Shown here piece after piece: positions 34,817 through 46,974 of a stretch of 64,000 nucleotides of DNA. Origin of the DNA: Smallanthus sonchifolius (taxonomy: Eukaryota; Streptophyta; Magnoliopsida; Asterales; Asteraceae); the NCBI GenBank assembly GCA_023525975.1, contig CM042028.1, positions 82,149,501-82,213,500 of the forward strand, given 5' to 3'. Numbering within the stretch: the first letter of the stretch is position 1; each line of letters starts with the position of its first letter. Under the pieces are notes generated by a model. That model worked only from the letters and a program-made list of their open reading frames with translations, ran no database searches and had not been told where the DNA came from. The position numbers were made by a program, and so were the translations under genes.

Positions 34817-37800
34817 TTAATCTCGATGAGTACCTCCTAAATTCACTATTCCGAGTAACTCTCGCATCTCTACAAACTTTATTCTCGGTAGGGCTTTTGT
34901 TAGGATGCCGGCTCTTTGCATCTCTCCACTTACATGATCAACTTCTATCTCTCCACGTTCAATGCACTCACGTATGAACTGATACCTTGTATTAATATGT
35001 TTGCTACGGTCATGCAATACGGGGTTTTTCATTAAAGCAATAGCCGACTTATTTTCAACCCATAGTTGAACTATTTCTTCCTTTCGACCCAATAATTCAC
35101 TCAATAATCCTCTTAACCACAAAGCTTGGCAAGCTGTGGCTACTGCCGCCATGAACTCCGCTTCACACGAGGACAATGCAACCGTCTGTTTGTTTTGAGA
35201 GTTCCATGAAATCATTGCCTTACCAAGATAGAAGACCATTCCCGTATTGCTTCTTCCATTTCCTTGATCCGATGCATGACTACTATCGCAATATGCAATC
35301 AAGGATTCATCTCAATCGTTCTTATAGCTCAACCCAAGACTCTTGGTTCCCTTTATATAACGAAGTACATGTCTGAGCAATTGTAAATGTGATGTCTTGG
35401 GTTCTTGCATATATCTACTAGCGACTCCGACCGAATAACTTAGGTCGGGTCTAGTGTCTGTTAGATACCTTAGGCTACTAATGAGCTTACGGTATTCGGT
35501 TGGGTCTATCGGTTGACCTTCTTCGTCTTTCGTTACATTCAACCGAGGTTCCATTAGGTAACGAGTGGGATTGCAGTCATGCATTCCTGTAGCCCTCAAC
35601 ACTTTCTTTGCATATGCCTCTTGTTTCAATGTTATACAACCACTTTGTTGATTCACTTCTAGCCCCAAATAGTAAGACAGTAGCCCCAAGTCTTGCATAT
35701 CAAACTCCTTCCTCATTTGTTCTTTGATTATATTGATTTCCTACAAGCTTGAACCGGTAACAATCAAGTCGTCTACGTAGATCCCTACTATGATTAGCTC
35801 AGCCTCGACACTCCGTTTATATACGGCTGACTCTCTCGCACACTTAATGAACTTTAGCCGTTTTAACGTTGTAATAAGTTTCTCGTTCCAAGCTCGTGGT
35901 GCTTGGCGCAACCCTTACAAGGCTTTGTGAAGACGATACACCATGTCTTCCTTTCCCGGGATGGAAAACCCGTCCGATTGTTTTACAAACACGGTTTCTT
36001 TTAGTTCCCCATTCAAGAACGCTGATTTCATGTCCAAGTGATATACTAACCATGATTTTTTGGCTGCAACTGCTAGTATAAGTCGGATTGTTTTGAGCCT
36101 TGCAACGGGTGCAAAGACTTCATCAAAGTCTACCCCTTGAACTTGTACGTAGCCTTTGGCGACTAGTCTCGCTTTGTACTTTGTTACCGACCCATTTGCA
36201 TCACGCTTGATTTTAAATACCCACTTTAATCCTATAGCTTTATGACCTATTGGTAGAGTACACAATTCCCAAGTTTTATTCTGAATTATTGAGTTTAGTT
36301 CTCTCTGCATGGCCACACTCCATTCTGCATGACCTGATGCTTCTTTGTAACTTGTGGGTTCTTCATTCAACAGTAGAAGGGACTCCAATTCTTCTTGTAT
36401 CATAACAAAATCTTCAAACCTTTTGGGCAAAACAGCTTGTCTTGTTGATTTCTGTATGGGTGTAACATGAGTTTCACTTTGATAACTATTACCAACCTCT
36501 TTTGTTTCACTTACATCGTCCTCCGGTTGAGCTTGTGAGTCATTGTTTTGAGCTGTGTTTTCTGCAGAAGTTGGTGTTTGATCACTGTTGGTATTTTCTC
36601 CACCGATTGGGCATGTTTCAGCGTGGGTTTGTTTATTCGTTTCACTGCCTTGGATCTAAAACTCAATCCATGATGACCCATTTTCCGTGTTCTCTACCTT
36701 AGCCCAATCGTAACAGGTTCCTTCATTAAACTTTATGTTTCTGGTAACATGCACTCGTTTAGTAACTGGGTCAAAGACCCTATAAGCTGGGCTCCCCGGT
36801 TCTTTGCCAAGGTTCACCACTTCGATACTCCGATCGTCTAGCTTTTTTACACCCACTGGTGGAGTGGTCATATACCCTTGGCAGCTAAATACCCGTAAAA
36901 TTTTATGTTCGGTTTACGACCCGTCCAAACTTTGAACGGCGTGGAGCCTGTCACTGCCTTCGTGGGGATTTGGTTTAAGACACGAACCGAGTGTCTTGCA
37001 GCCTCTCCCCATAAGTCTTGTGGCATGTTCATAGCCTTTAACATGCTTCTCATTGTGTTTAACACTGTACGGTTTCTCCTTTCCACAACTCCATTTTGTT
37101 GAGGTGTGTAGGGGGCAGAAAACATACGTTTGATTCCTTTTTCTTCACAAAATAAATTGAATGTCTTGTTGACAAACTCTCCCCCTCTATCACTCCTCAC
37201 TGTTTTGACCTTGAATCTGCTTTGTAATTCGGCTTCGGATTTAAATTTCTTGAAGGCGTCTACAACATCATTTTTATTCTTTAAGGTGTAGATCCACATG
37301 TAACGACTATAATCGTCGATCAATATCATAAAGTACCGGTTTCCCCCTCGGGTTGATGGTGTAATAGGGCCACACAAGTCCGTGTGGACTAACTCCAACA
37401 GATTTTTGGCTCGGAACTCAGCCTGTTTATGAAACGGTTGGCAAATTTGTTTACCTATCATACATGCTTCACAAATCTGGCTCTTGTGTGACAGCTTAGG
37501 CAACCCCTTTGCTAGTTGCAGTTTTAACATATTAGTGAGGGATTCGAAGTTTAGGTGACCAAGTCTAACATACCATAGCCATGCTTGGTCACCTATTGCG
37601 TTAAGAAGACACACCGGCTTTCCAACCTTTAAATCCTTCTTGTACAAACGATTACTTGAACGTGGTACCTTCATTAATAGTTGTCCATCCTTCTCGTATA
37701 ACCAAAGATGATCATCGACGATAACTATTTTATAACCGGTTTTGGATAGTTGTCCAAGACTTAGAATGTTACTACATAGTTGGAATATAGTATACATCAG

Positions 37801-39006
37801 TAACAAGTCTTTGCTCTCCATTCTTGCAATCAAATAGTATTGATCCCTTTCCTTAAATTCTTATAAGGGATTTATCTCCGAACTTGACTAAGCCATTTAT
37901 GTTTGAGTCTATTTCGAAGAAATGTTCTTTGTCTCCGGTCATGTGGTTCGAAGCTCCACTGTCAAGGTATCATGTTTCAATGGTTTTGGAGTCATTAAGG
38001 TACATGTTAGGATGTACCTTATCTTCATTAAGTAACACTTTGTCATTCACCTTCACTACGGCTGCCATCGTTAACTCATCACCTTTCTTTACGTTTTGTG
38101 GAGGGGCTGTAGGTTGTTCTTTTAGTTGAGTACACTCTTATGCGAAGTGTCCGTATTCATTGCAGTTGTAACAACGAACCGAACTCTTGTCTCGTCATTG
38201 GTTGTTGTTGTTCCGGTTAGGGTTTGAGGAGTATCCACGTCCTCTACCTCTATATCCTCGTCCACGGCCCCGGCCACGTCCCTGTCCCTGATATTCCGAC
38301 CCAGAGGGTTCACGGCCTTTACTTTGTGGTTTCCGACTTTCATTATACTTCTGCTGTGGATGGTTGTCACTTTTGGTGAATAAGATTTTTCCATGTGATT
38401 CCTCATTACTGGCATACAAGCGAACCCGGTCCTCAAACGCCTTTAGCCTGCCAATAGCTTCCTCGAATGGCATGCTACCTAGGTCCTCTGATTGCTCTAT
38501 TGAAGCCACTATTGGAAGATACGTGAATGGCAAGGAGTTAAACAGCTTCCTTACTTGCACTTCCGGTTCGAGCGTTGAGCCAAGACTCTTGAATTTACCC
38601 TCTACTGTGCTTATCTTCGCAGCAAAGTCGTCAATAGATTCGTTCTCCTTCATCTTTAACATCTCTAGCTCTGATCGGAGTACATGTAACCGGGCCTTTT
38701 AGACCCTGTCCGCCCTGAGGAAACGTACTCGAATGGCTTCCCATACTTTGCAACCTGCATGAGTATATCTTCTGGTAGAGACTGGAATAACATCGCCATA
38801 GCCGTTTGATTCTTTTGATCCTCAATTGTTCCTCCTGTCATCGGATTGATTACATCTGAAAGTCCGTAAGCCCCGAGTATAGTACAGACTACAACCGACC
38901 ACGAGGAGTAGTTTGAGTTTGTTAGTTTCGGGCATTGCAGGTTGACTGTTTGATGTTCTCTTGCATGCACCAGGGCGTTATTTAGTGGTTGTTCTCCGTC
39001 TGCCAT
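34817..39006 (-). pseudogene. Copia gag-pol polyprotein, inactivated
   Basis: ATG at 39006 (MADGEQPLNNALV) opens gag. The zinc knuckle CYNCNEYGHF lies near 38150, protease YLDSGASNHMTG near 37955, the GAG-pre-integrase and integrase core in 36868-37833 (LVHTDLCGPI, IDDYSRYMW, APYTPQQNGVVER), reverse transcriptase in 35915-36430 with catalytic YVDD near 35765-35780, and RNase H in 34817-35302 (YCDSSHASDQ, LSSCEAEF). Breaks seen: a frameshift near 38.75 kb and a stop near 38.70 kb in gag; stops on both sides of the knuckle; a TGA in place of the residue before the protease YLDSGAS; a stop near 37.86 kb; frameshifts near 37.77 and 36.89 kb; stops at about 36.66, 35.91 and 35.74 kb and before RNase H. 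It cannot make a full polyprotein. Confidence 0.93.
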
Positions 39007-39221
39007 GTCTCTCCTCTGCTGCTTTCTGATCAAGTTTCAAACAGTCTAGAAGTTTAGTTGGTTAAAATTGGAACCAACCTAATCAGCTTCTGGCTATGAT
39101 TGGTTAATCGCCCCAATCAGATCTTTGCTTGATCTTGCACACAACTTGTCACGAACAGGTTCCTGGTTCAATCGGTTAAACCCCTCGATTGAATGTTTCC
39201 TTCGATCCCTTAAAGTCGTAG

Positions 39222-39233
39222 CTCTGATACCAA
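39222..39233 (-). other. Copia primer-binding site (initiator tRNA-Met type)
   Basis: The minus strand reads TGGTATCAGAGC, one base away from the LTR. Confidence 0.88.
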
Positions 39234-39234
39234 T

Positions 39235-39551
39235 TGTTGGAGAACAATCAATAATCACACGACAAGAACACGATAGTTTTGTTGGGGGGACTTCCCAACG
39301 ACGGCTTTTTCTTGTTTTATTAATACTCAAAATCAATCAAATACGATAGAACCTATTACACAATCTTTTCTTGTAGAACAAGTATTCCTACTTAGACTCA
39401 AATACAAAATTCAAACTAAATAATTCAAAAGCATAAACCGACTTTGTTTACTGACTTCAAAAACGTTTCTGTCATTCACTACTTGACCATATCCATGAGG
39501 TTTAATTAATGGGCTTGTCTTCATACTGGGCCATCGTGATTAAGCCCAATA
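39235..39551 (-). repeat. Copia 5' LTR
   Basis: Starts TGTTGGAGAACAATC, ends AAGCCCAATA. The PBS abuts its inner edge. Confidence 0.88.
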
Positions 39552-39640
39552 GTTAAATCCTATAAATTGGGGGCCCTTAAATATGGGGGCATAAGAGGCC
39601 GATGTTTTTTTGTATATTCGAGCCACCTATGCCTAGTATT

Positions 39641-40127
39641 TTTTTCTGTACAGACTTAATCTTATGGTTAGTATTTAATCACAAGAAGTTGTTCAAAACT
39701 TTGAAGCAGTAAGATGGTGCCGAACTCATCTTTATGGTTAGTTGATTCACAGTTTTTTTTTCAATGTCGTTATACTTATGAAAGTGTGATTTTTATAAAC
39801 ATAGAATTGTGGTCTATGAAAAATGATAGAGACTTGTTTTGGTGTAATGTTCTCTATTCAGCTTTTCATTGGTGTATCGTATAATACCGTGTCCAGCTTC
39901 CTGCTGGCTTGATTAATGTATAAACTTGATGTTCAAAAAAAAAACTGACATGAAAAGAAAGATACGCAACTAGGGGAAAACAATTTTAGATTGTGAGTTT
40001 TTACACGAGTTGTTATGCTCATATATTGAACTTAGTAGTGACCAATGGTATGAAAGAGTATGTTGACTCTATCCAATTAGTAATTAGAAATGTGGTGAGA
40101 TATGTTGATTCTATCCAATGCGCTATT
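39641..40127. other. AT-rich intergenic DNA
   Basis: No feature recognised. Confidence 0.4.
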
Positions 40128-40130
40128 TAA

Positions 40131-40332
40131 GAGCATTCTCATCAGTTTCTCTATACCCGTCTTTAATTATACTAAAAATCACTAACTTTTATCTCTCCTT
40201 TTTAATTAAATAATAATTTTTTATACATTTATTATTACATTTTCTCTCTCCTCCACTCATAACCACTTTAAACCGCTCCCTAAAATATATAGAACACACT
40301 CACAAACATATACAGAAACTGATGTGATGCTC
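40131..40332. mobile_element. Harbinger-like MITE
   Basis: Ends GAGCATTCTCATCAGTTTCT and AGAAACTGATGTGATGCTC are inverted copies, with a TAA duplication (40128-40130, 40333-40335). 202 bp, non-coding. Confidence 0.8.
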
Positions 40333-40335
40333 TAA

Positions 40336-41305
40336 GATCTTGAAAACATTGAAAATGGTACGATTCTAATATTTTTATTTAATTTTTACAATATAATGGC
40401 TCTATTACTATTGCTAACAAAATATGATAGTATTGTTATTTATTTTAGATTTACTAGCATTTTAAATCTTTGTGCGGGTCACGTTGAATAACAACACGAG
40501 CATCAAATGTTGTTTGAAGGTTATGAAGACCCGAAACATTTGAAATGGGTTATGACTTTTGAAGTTTATTATAAACTTACGATACTTTATTTTCGTTTTT
40601 TGTATTGATCATTAACATGGATGATTGTATGATTTTATAAAAAGATGATAGACTTTTTGTATAAAATATTTTATTTTAAATAGTCCATAACTTATGACAA
40701 CAAAGTAACGATCTCTTGTTAATCATTTCGTTCTTTGCAATACTTACTTGGTTATGTTAATAAAACAACTCTTCAATCAATTAACCATGTCACTAGTTTT
40801 AAAAATTAAAAACTAAAAAAACCCGGCCCAAACCGTCTAAACCATCAAAACTCGAACCGTTTTGGCCAGTTCGGCAGACCCAACCAACCCTACTGGTTTG
40901 GTTTGTTTTTTTATCATGAACCACCGGTTTAACACATAAATTTTATCAAAACTGGCAGAACCGGATCGTAAACATCCTCACAAAAACCAGCATAAAAGTT
41001 TAAAATAAAAAACCATAAAAATAATTAAACATAACATACAAAGACCGGTCAAAACTTTGGAAGGAGAGTATGAAACGTGATATGGGACCAAGATGGACAC
41101 ATGGTCCGAGCGGCGTGGATCAGGCTTTTCAGTAAGAACCCCACACGGCCCCGCCTCCCCAACCCCGCCCTGCCATCCTGTTTTTCCTCAGGCAAAGCGT
41201 GCTTCCAATGGCCCCCTCCATTTAATAATCATAAATGTCCTATAATTAATTAAATAAATTTTCCAATGTTTTTTTTTTATTTCATAACTCACAATATAAA
41301 GCTTT
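40336..41305. other. intergenic DNA with a CCGG-type repeat fragment
   Basis: 40805-40990 holds AAACCGTCTAAACC, CGAACCGTTTTGG and CCACCGGTTTAAC, a decayed relative of the hAT subterminal arrays. Nothing else recognised. Confidence 0.4.
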
Positions 41306-41321
41306 GATAATATATATATAT

Positions 41322-41537
41322 CTTTTTTTAACGGCAACGCTAGATATTCTAAGATAATTGGGTTTCCCCGGGGCAACACCTAGAACATCTAGGGCAGCCC
41401 ACCACAGGAGGAACCCCTCAACTGGGTAAACCCCATGACCTGGCCACATACCTCTTTTTTGCTGTTGTCAGGATTCAAACTCAAGACCTCCACTATAAGA
41501 AGTCTTGGGGCTACCATTGCACCAAATGACCAACGGT
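41322..41537 (-). mobile_element. tRNA-derived SINE (family A)
   Basis: Minus strand: Pol III box A-like TGGTGCAATGGTAGCC, box B-like GAGTTTGAATCC, then a body with GGGGCAACACCTAGA (plus strand) and a tail GCCGTTAAAAAAAG. Flanked by GATAATATATATA on both sides (41306-41318 and 41538-41550), a 13-bp target duplication. Confidence 0.85.
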
Positions 41538-41796
41538 GATAATATATATAGTTACCATGTCGTATTTATGGTAATTATTAGACAGTTTTAATGGTTTGAA
41601 CATGAAATTAAAGGGTGCATGATACACGTAAAGACAGTGAGTTCTGCACACCATATATTGCATTGATTTGATAGAGTGGCAGATGACATGCATGCATTGT
41701 CTGACCATATTAATACACATAAGATTCATGTTATAGAGGATCTTCCTCTCTTCCATGCACCATTAAATTAACACATTGAATATATAAAGAGGTCTT

Positions 41797-41978
41797 GCCA
41801 TCTGCGTTTGGTCCGGTGGTCAGAGTGTTTTGTTTTAGGGATTTTTTTATGTAAAGGTCTCAGGTTCAATCCTCACAAGATGCACTTCATAATTTCAGGA
41901 ACACCTTCTATGACAGGACTTGAACTCTGGGCTAAAAGGGGTTAGCGACATCCTAACCGACATGTCGTTCTAAAAAAA
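41797..41978 (+). mobile_element. tRNA-derived SINE (family B)
   Basis: Box A-like TGGTCCGGTGGTCAGAGTG, box B-like GGTCTCAGGTTCAATCC, A-rich tail. Perfect 17-bp target duplication ATATATAAAGAGGTCTT (41780-41796, 41979-41995). Confidence 0.9.
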
Positions 41979-41995
41979 ATATATAAAGAGGTCTT

Positions 41996-43961
41996 ATCCT
42001 AATGCTCACATATATATATGTCCTTTGAAATCTCCAAATGCAATCTAAACCACACAATATAAACAACCAAGTTATGTCAATATATTTGTTTTGTACTTAC
42101 AATAAATACCTTGTGATGTTAAGGCCTAGAGAACATGCTCAAAAATGTGTTGCTAATTTTGTGAAAGCCAAAATTCAATTGTTAATTTTACAGATAAACT
42201 TACCACAGAATGAATTTGTTGTAAAATTAGGGATGAAGATGCTTATATTGTGATGGATTTGCTATAAATCTTTTCAAAATCAACCAAGGAATTTGAGATG
42301 ACCAAAATTTGCGATGGAAATATGGCCGCTGATACCTGTCTTTTTGTTTATCGAAAAATGTTATTTATGTCGGTTTTTACTCTCACAAACCACACTTTGT
42401 GTTGAAGTGACAAGGGTTGAACATGATCCTTATGGGAAGGTGGCAACAAAGGTTCAAGATCTCAAGGTTTTTGATATCATATATAATAATAAAAACTCGT
42501 AAAATATTATACGTTATTAATCTACTATAAATAAGATTTTTAATTGTTATTATGACAAAAAATGATGTTATATCTACCATGAAAATATGTTTAGAATATA
42601 TTTTAAGCAACATAGAAAGAAGCCAGTTTCATGTATCATAGAGCTGCATGTTTATTGTAACAAAATATCTTTATAATATGCCAAGTGTTATATAGTGAAA
42701 GTACAAGGGGCTATTGTAAACTTTTAAAGGATAAAAATCTATTGGATTCATCATGTGACAATTTGGCTGGCCAATATGTTGTTTCTATATTCTTTTACAC
42801 GATTTAATTAGCTTTAATTTATAAACTACATAATTCTTTTAAATATATATAATATACATATTGCTCAAAAGTTACAAGTATGAAAATCAGTGCTGTGGTC
42901 CATAAGTGTGTATGTCATGAATCGAGTGTACGGAAGCAGGAGTTCTAATTATATTTATGGCTTCTTTGGATAAAGAATTACAATATAAAAATAGTTATTC
43001 TATTATTTATTTAACTTTTACTTACAAAGAAGCATCGCAAAATTTTATCGTATAAGTTAAAACTTAGAGAGAGATTGTAATTTTTAATTTTAAATTAATT
43101 AATTAATAAAGTATTAAAAAGCTGATATCTCTTACTTTTGGTTTATGTGTGATTGTGGATACTAAAAGGCTTTTTTTAAGGCGTTAAAGTTTATTTAAAA
43201 AATTATGTAAGATGTCTCCATAAGAGAACACAAAAGTTTTAGTTAATTTCAAGAAAAAAAAAACGAATGATGGATGTTTGTGGGGGTGTTTCTTCCACAA
43301 AACTTGAATTTGATTGGAAGGAGAAAAAAAAATGTCATGGATGCCTCCAAAAACAACTTCAGAATTCCTTGACTTCCGTGCCCAATTAAATACTTTTTGT
43401 TATTCAAACACATTTTTATGAAAATTAAATGATAAAAATAGGCCTAATTTGTTGTGGTTGTATTGAAGGTGTGGTGAAGGGTAGCCCGTCAAACGTCGCC
43501 GTTGTAGGAGGCGGTGTTGCCGCACCCGCCACTGGCCCATCTCATCATCAACCCACCGCAGCATGTTAGAATCGTTGGTTTTACTGGAATAATGCGGTTA
43601 TAATACACCATAGTTTTGTTTTGTGCGGCGCCTGACCATGGGAGATGGTGTTGCCGCAGGTTGCCGTTGTTACACGTCTACACCTTTACCACATCTTTGA
43701 GAGAACAATTACATTTAGCCTTAGTATACCTTTCATTGCAATGCTATATCTCATCTTAGAAAAGATAAATTGTCATTTCAATTTTCAAGTCTTAAGTATC
43801 TTATGTGTTAACTTAATTTGTTAAATTTGAAGGCTTATGTACAAATTTGAACGAAATTGATATATAACCGAAAGTAAATACATATTTTGATGTCTTGTAA
43901 AACTACATATATATATATATATATATATATCTTAATAAAAGATTGGATCCTTACATGAACT
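41996..43961. other. AT-rich intergenic DNA
   Basis: No gene recognised. A GC-richer patch at about 43480-43670 repeats GGTGTTGCCGCA and CGCCGTTGT words. A (TA)n run lies at 43909-43931. Confidence 0.4.
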
Positions 43962-43970
43962 TTAAATATA

Positions 43971-44915
43971 AGTAAATTACGTTTTTGGTCCATGTGGTTT
44001 AACCATTTTATTCAATTTAAAAAGAATTTTTTAACATATTATGCCCTGAGGTTTGTATTTTTTAACCATTCTCATCCCTAACACTAGGACTGTTCACGAA
44101 CCGAACCGAACCGAGCGAAGGTCTGCTCGAACTCGGTTCGTTTACAAACAGAGCGGCTCGGTTCGATTCGAATTTACAAATCCGAGCAAGAATGCATTAC
44201 TCAAACTCGGTTCGATTTATATTCGAGCCGCTCGGTTCGGTTCGTTTTTGTTCGATTTCAGAAATCCAAAGCCTGGTGTTTTAGTTTTATAGGTCAGACC
44301 ATCGGAGGGAGAGGTGGAGAGGTGGACTGCCAGAGAGAGAGGTGGACTGCCGACTGCCGAGAGGATGTTTTAGTTTTTAGGTCAGTCAGTATGAGGTTTT
44401 TTGGTGAAACTTTTTTTAGGTATTTTGTTAAACTTTTTAGGTATTTTGATTGAGTTGCGATTAACCACTTCCCTAGTTCCCTGGTATAAAAAATTACAAA
44501 ATGGATTGGCTCCAAACTCAAAAAAGATATGTTTCTATATATATAAATTATATATATATATATATAATAAATTAAAAAAATAATTCAGACCAAACCGAAC
44601 GAGCAACGAGCGAGCGTACCTATGCTCGTGCTCGGCTCGTTTACAAACCGAACCGAGCGGCTCGGATCGTTTTTAACCGAGTGGAAATCGAACGAGCGTA
44701 TTTTCGAGCATTTTTCAAGTGAGTATCGAGCGAGTTTCGAGAATCGAACATTTTGGACAACCCTACCTAACACTAACTCTTTTAATTTTCCTGTTAAGTC
44801 TAAGAAGTATTTTAGTCCAAAAACAACCCTTAATAGTTAAACTGTCAAAAGATTTATTTTTAGACTGAAATTTTTAAACTGATCAAACCTCAATGACGAA
44901 AAGGGTAATTTACTC
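43971..44915. mobile_element. Mutator-like foldback element hosting a hAT
   Basis: Ends AGTAAATTACG and GGGTAATTTACTC. 9-bp target duplication TTAAATATA (43962-43970, 44916-44924). The outer arms pair with each other (GGTCCATGTGGTTT with the complement of AACCTCAATGACGAAAA), imperfectly. The nested hAT accounts for 681 bp. Confidence 0.8.
44085..44765. mobile_element. hAT-like element with CGAACCGA arrays
   Basis: Ends TAGGACTGTTCACGAACC and GGACAACCCTA, 8-bp target duplication CCTAACAC (44077-44084, 44766-44773). Subterminal GAACCGAACCGAGCG and CTCGGTTCGTTTAC arrays on both sides. The small frames inside are shadows of the array. Confidence 0.87.
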
Positions 44916-44974
44916 TTAAATATACCATCCCAATATTTTAGTTTGTTATTAACTAAAGTTATTTGCCCATAACC

Positions 44975-45060
44975 TTGTAGTCTAGCAGCATTAGTGATTG
45001 TCTCTCATAAAAGTGGTATGGGTTCAATTCCTGTAAGTAAAATTGTTGTTCCAAAAATTA
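44975..45060 (+). repeat. SINE-like tRNA-related fragment
   Basis: AGTCTAGCAGCATTAGTGA and GGGTTCAATTCCTG are box A/box B-like. No target duplication established. Confidence 0.45.
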
Positions 45061-45435
45061 ATTACCTTTTAAAGAACATTTTTTGAAAGATACTAGATCT
45101 TTAATGACTACTACTCAATTCAAAAAAGACTGAGGTTGATTCGAAAGCTTAAATAGGTCAAATTAAGTATTAATCAAAATGATGCTTGATAAAGCAAATT
45201 TGATCCGAGTTCAACCCAAATAAATTAACACATAATTTTAGAAAACTAAAAGGTTCAATAATAAAATTTGAGCCCACTTCTTAACTAAAACACGATTTAT
45301 TAAAAATTTCAAGATAATTCATATTTGGAGTTAAAATAAAAAAAAACGTTTTGATCCCATAGAATTTAAACTTGACTGATTTAATAAATACAAGATGCTT
45401 TAATGCATTTAGACTTTTATTAAAATCGATTAATA

Positions 45436-45548
45436 AGGACATGGTGATTGGTGTGGTGGTAAGGTGTCTCTCAAGTGGAGGGTTCAAATCCTGTAAGGTG
45501 TAGGTATTGAAGTATTTAGAAGTAGGTTAGTTTGCCGTTAAAAAAAAT
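45436..45548 (+). mobile_element. tRNA-derived SINE, short
   Basis: Box A-like TGGTGTGGTGGTAAGG and box B GGGTTCAAATCCTG about 35 bp apart, ending TTTGCCGTTAAAAAAAA. The tail is shared with family A. Confidence 0.6.
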
Positions 45549-45851
45549 ATCTACATGCTCTCTCTAAAATTTTCTTAAATTTTGCAAAAGACATTTAATA
45601 TATAAGTGCTAAGTGTATTTTAAATTTAAGTATATTTTAATTAATATGTATAGATACGCCCTACACAAGTTAAACAAACCTTTGAAATTTCTAAATTATT
45701 TTGAATGAAATCCACACAATTCAACCGAACATTAACTTATCAAAGTTAATGTTTTTTATCGTATTATAATTAATTATTTAAATGACGTATTTAATACGGA
45801 TAAAGATAAAAATAAAATAAAGAAAAGAGAATCTGGAATTCTTGTGAGAGA

Positions 45852-45858
45852 TATAAAA
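45852..45858 (+). promoter_or_regulatory. TATA box of the gene at 46390
   Basis: TATAAAA in AGATATAAAAGCACC, roughly 30-40 bp upstream of a pyrimidine-rich leader (TTCTATCATCATCTTC). Fits a start of transcription near 45885-45895. Confidence 0.65.
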
Positions 45859-45913
45859 GCACCATTCTAGTCTCATATGTTTGCTTTCTATCATCATCTT
45901 CACTCCACTTCAC

Positions 45914-45928
45914 ATGGAACTTGTATAA
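45914..45928 (+). CDS. upstream ORF of five codons (MELV-stop)
   Basis: ATGGAACTTGTATAA sits in the presumed first 5'UTR exon, just before a good splice donor (ACAG|GTTAG at 45931/45932). If translated it would lower initiation at the main ATG. No evidence beyond position. Confidence 0.4.
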   Translation: MELV

Positions 45929-46389
45929 CAGGTTAGAAAAAAGCTTCTCTTCCTACTCATACCAAAAAAGGTCAAACTTTTAATCTTCAAAATTTCAATC
46001 AATTACCTTTTTTCAAATTGGATTCAAGTTCATCGCTGATTGTGTAATTTCTGTTTCAATTTATTGCTATGTAATTAAAAGTAGTTATCAATCATCATGT
46101 TAATTAGTTTAATTTCTGGTTAAACATTAGAAGTGAAGCTTGATGATTTGATGCATGTTTTGATGATTGGAGAGCCTTAATTAACTAGTGTGTGATTTAT
46201 ATATATATATATATTTCTAAAAGTTTAGTCCCACATCATAATTTAAAGAGTTTTGAAGACATGATTCCAAACATAAATGTTAATTGTTTTTGTTTTTAAC
46301 AATGTAAATAAAAATCCAAAATCAAGAATTACATGTCTTGTAATATTGCAAAATATGTGCAGAAATTTTGAAAATCCAACAAGACATCA

Positions 46390-46974
46390 ATGGAGAAAGT
46401 GGTTCTATCATATGATATAGAATGCATGAAGATGGTCATGTTACAGCATGAAGAAACATTCAAACAACAGGTGATTTTAATTTATATGTAGTTTTTTTTG
46501 GTAAATTAAGCATTTTAGTTTCACAATCATCATCTAAAAATTGAATTAATTTTAATTTTCTTCTTTAAGGTTTATGAACTTCATAGGCTATATCAAATCC
46601 AGAGAATGATGATGAAAAACATGCAAAGAAGCATGCATAATCAAGAAACCTGGAGCTTAAAAAAAGGCACAATATACAAGCCTCAAAAACAAGATCTTGT
46701 CGATGAGCATGGTAGCCCAGAGATCATCGACGAGAGTGAAATCGAGCTCACATTGGGTCCCACAAGTTACGACCGTAGGAAGAACAAACCAACATTGATC
46801 ACAACAGACCTAAATTCGGATTCTATGGCGAGTTTTTCATCTTCTTCTACCGATTCAAGTCATAAAAGCCGAGTTACATTCGAGAATTCTAGAGTTTTGA
46901 GAGTCGAAGAGCAGACGAGACAAGCTGATAGATCGGTGAACGAGCCCCCGTGGCTACGTCAAGTCCTAACCTGA
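46390..46974 (+). CDS. small plant protein of unknown function (LHRLYxIQ/DUF863-like), two exons
   Basis: Exon 1 is 46390-46470 (27 codons, MEKVVLSYDIECMKMVML...), then GT at 46471 and AG at 46568-46569. Exon 2 is 46570-46974, ending TGA, total 161 aa. A 5'UTR intron is likely (donor 45932, acceptor before 46363). Across the junction the protein reads ETFKQQVYELHRLYQIQRMM, a motif I know from plant proteins annotated as DUF863 or uncharacterised. Then come EIELTLGP at about residue 87, a Ser-rich stretch (SSSSTDSSHKS) and a C-terminal PPWLRQVL. No signal peptide or membrane span. The EIELTLG segment could be an EAR-like repression motif, which is inference. Function unknown; likely a live host gene. 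Confidence 0.82.

Larger units (their letters stand above)
34481..39551 (-). mobile_element. Ty1/Copia LTR retrotransposon, full-length but mutated
   Basis: LTRs 34481-34810 and 39235-39551, 5-bp target duplication GTTAA (34476-34480, 39552-39556). The PBS on the minus strand (TGGTATCAGAGC, initiator-Met type, 39222-39233) and the PPT (AAGGGGGA, next to 34811) set the orientation right to left. The coding order GAG-PR-IN-RT-RH is that of Copia. The 13-bp length difference between the LTRs comes from a small deletion in the right copy. Confidence 0.93.
34229..39640. mobile_element. older DNA-transposon-like repeat interrupted by the Copia element
   Basis: Left piece 34229-34480 begins CAGGGTTGGCTTAACTTTTT. 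The right piece from 39557 contains GGGGGCATAAGAGGCCGATG and ends with GAGCCACCTATGCCTAG. Together they look like one repeat split at the GTTAA target. The termini are not rigorously defined. Confidence 0.4.

Noticed and set aside
41400..41537. Possible tRNA gene
   Set aside because: Box A and B-like motifs are part of a SINE with a 13-bp target duplication; no complete cloverleaf or CCA context.
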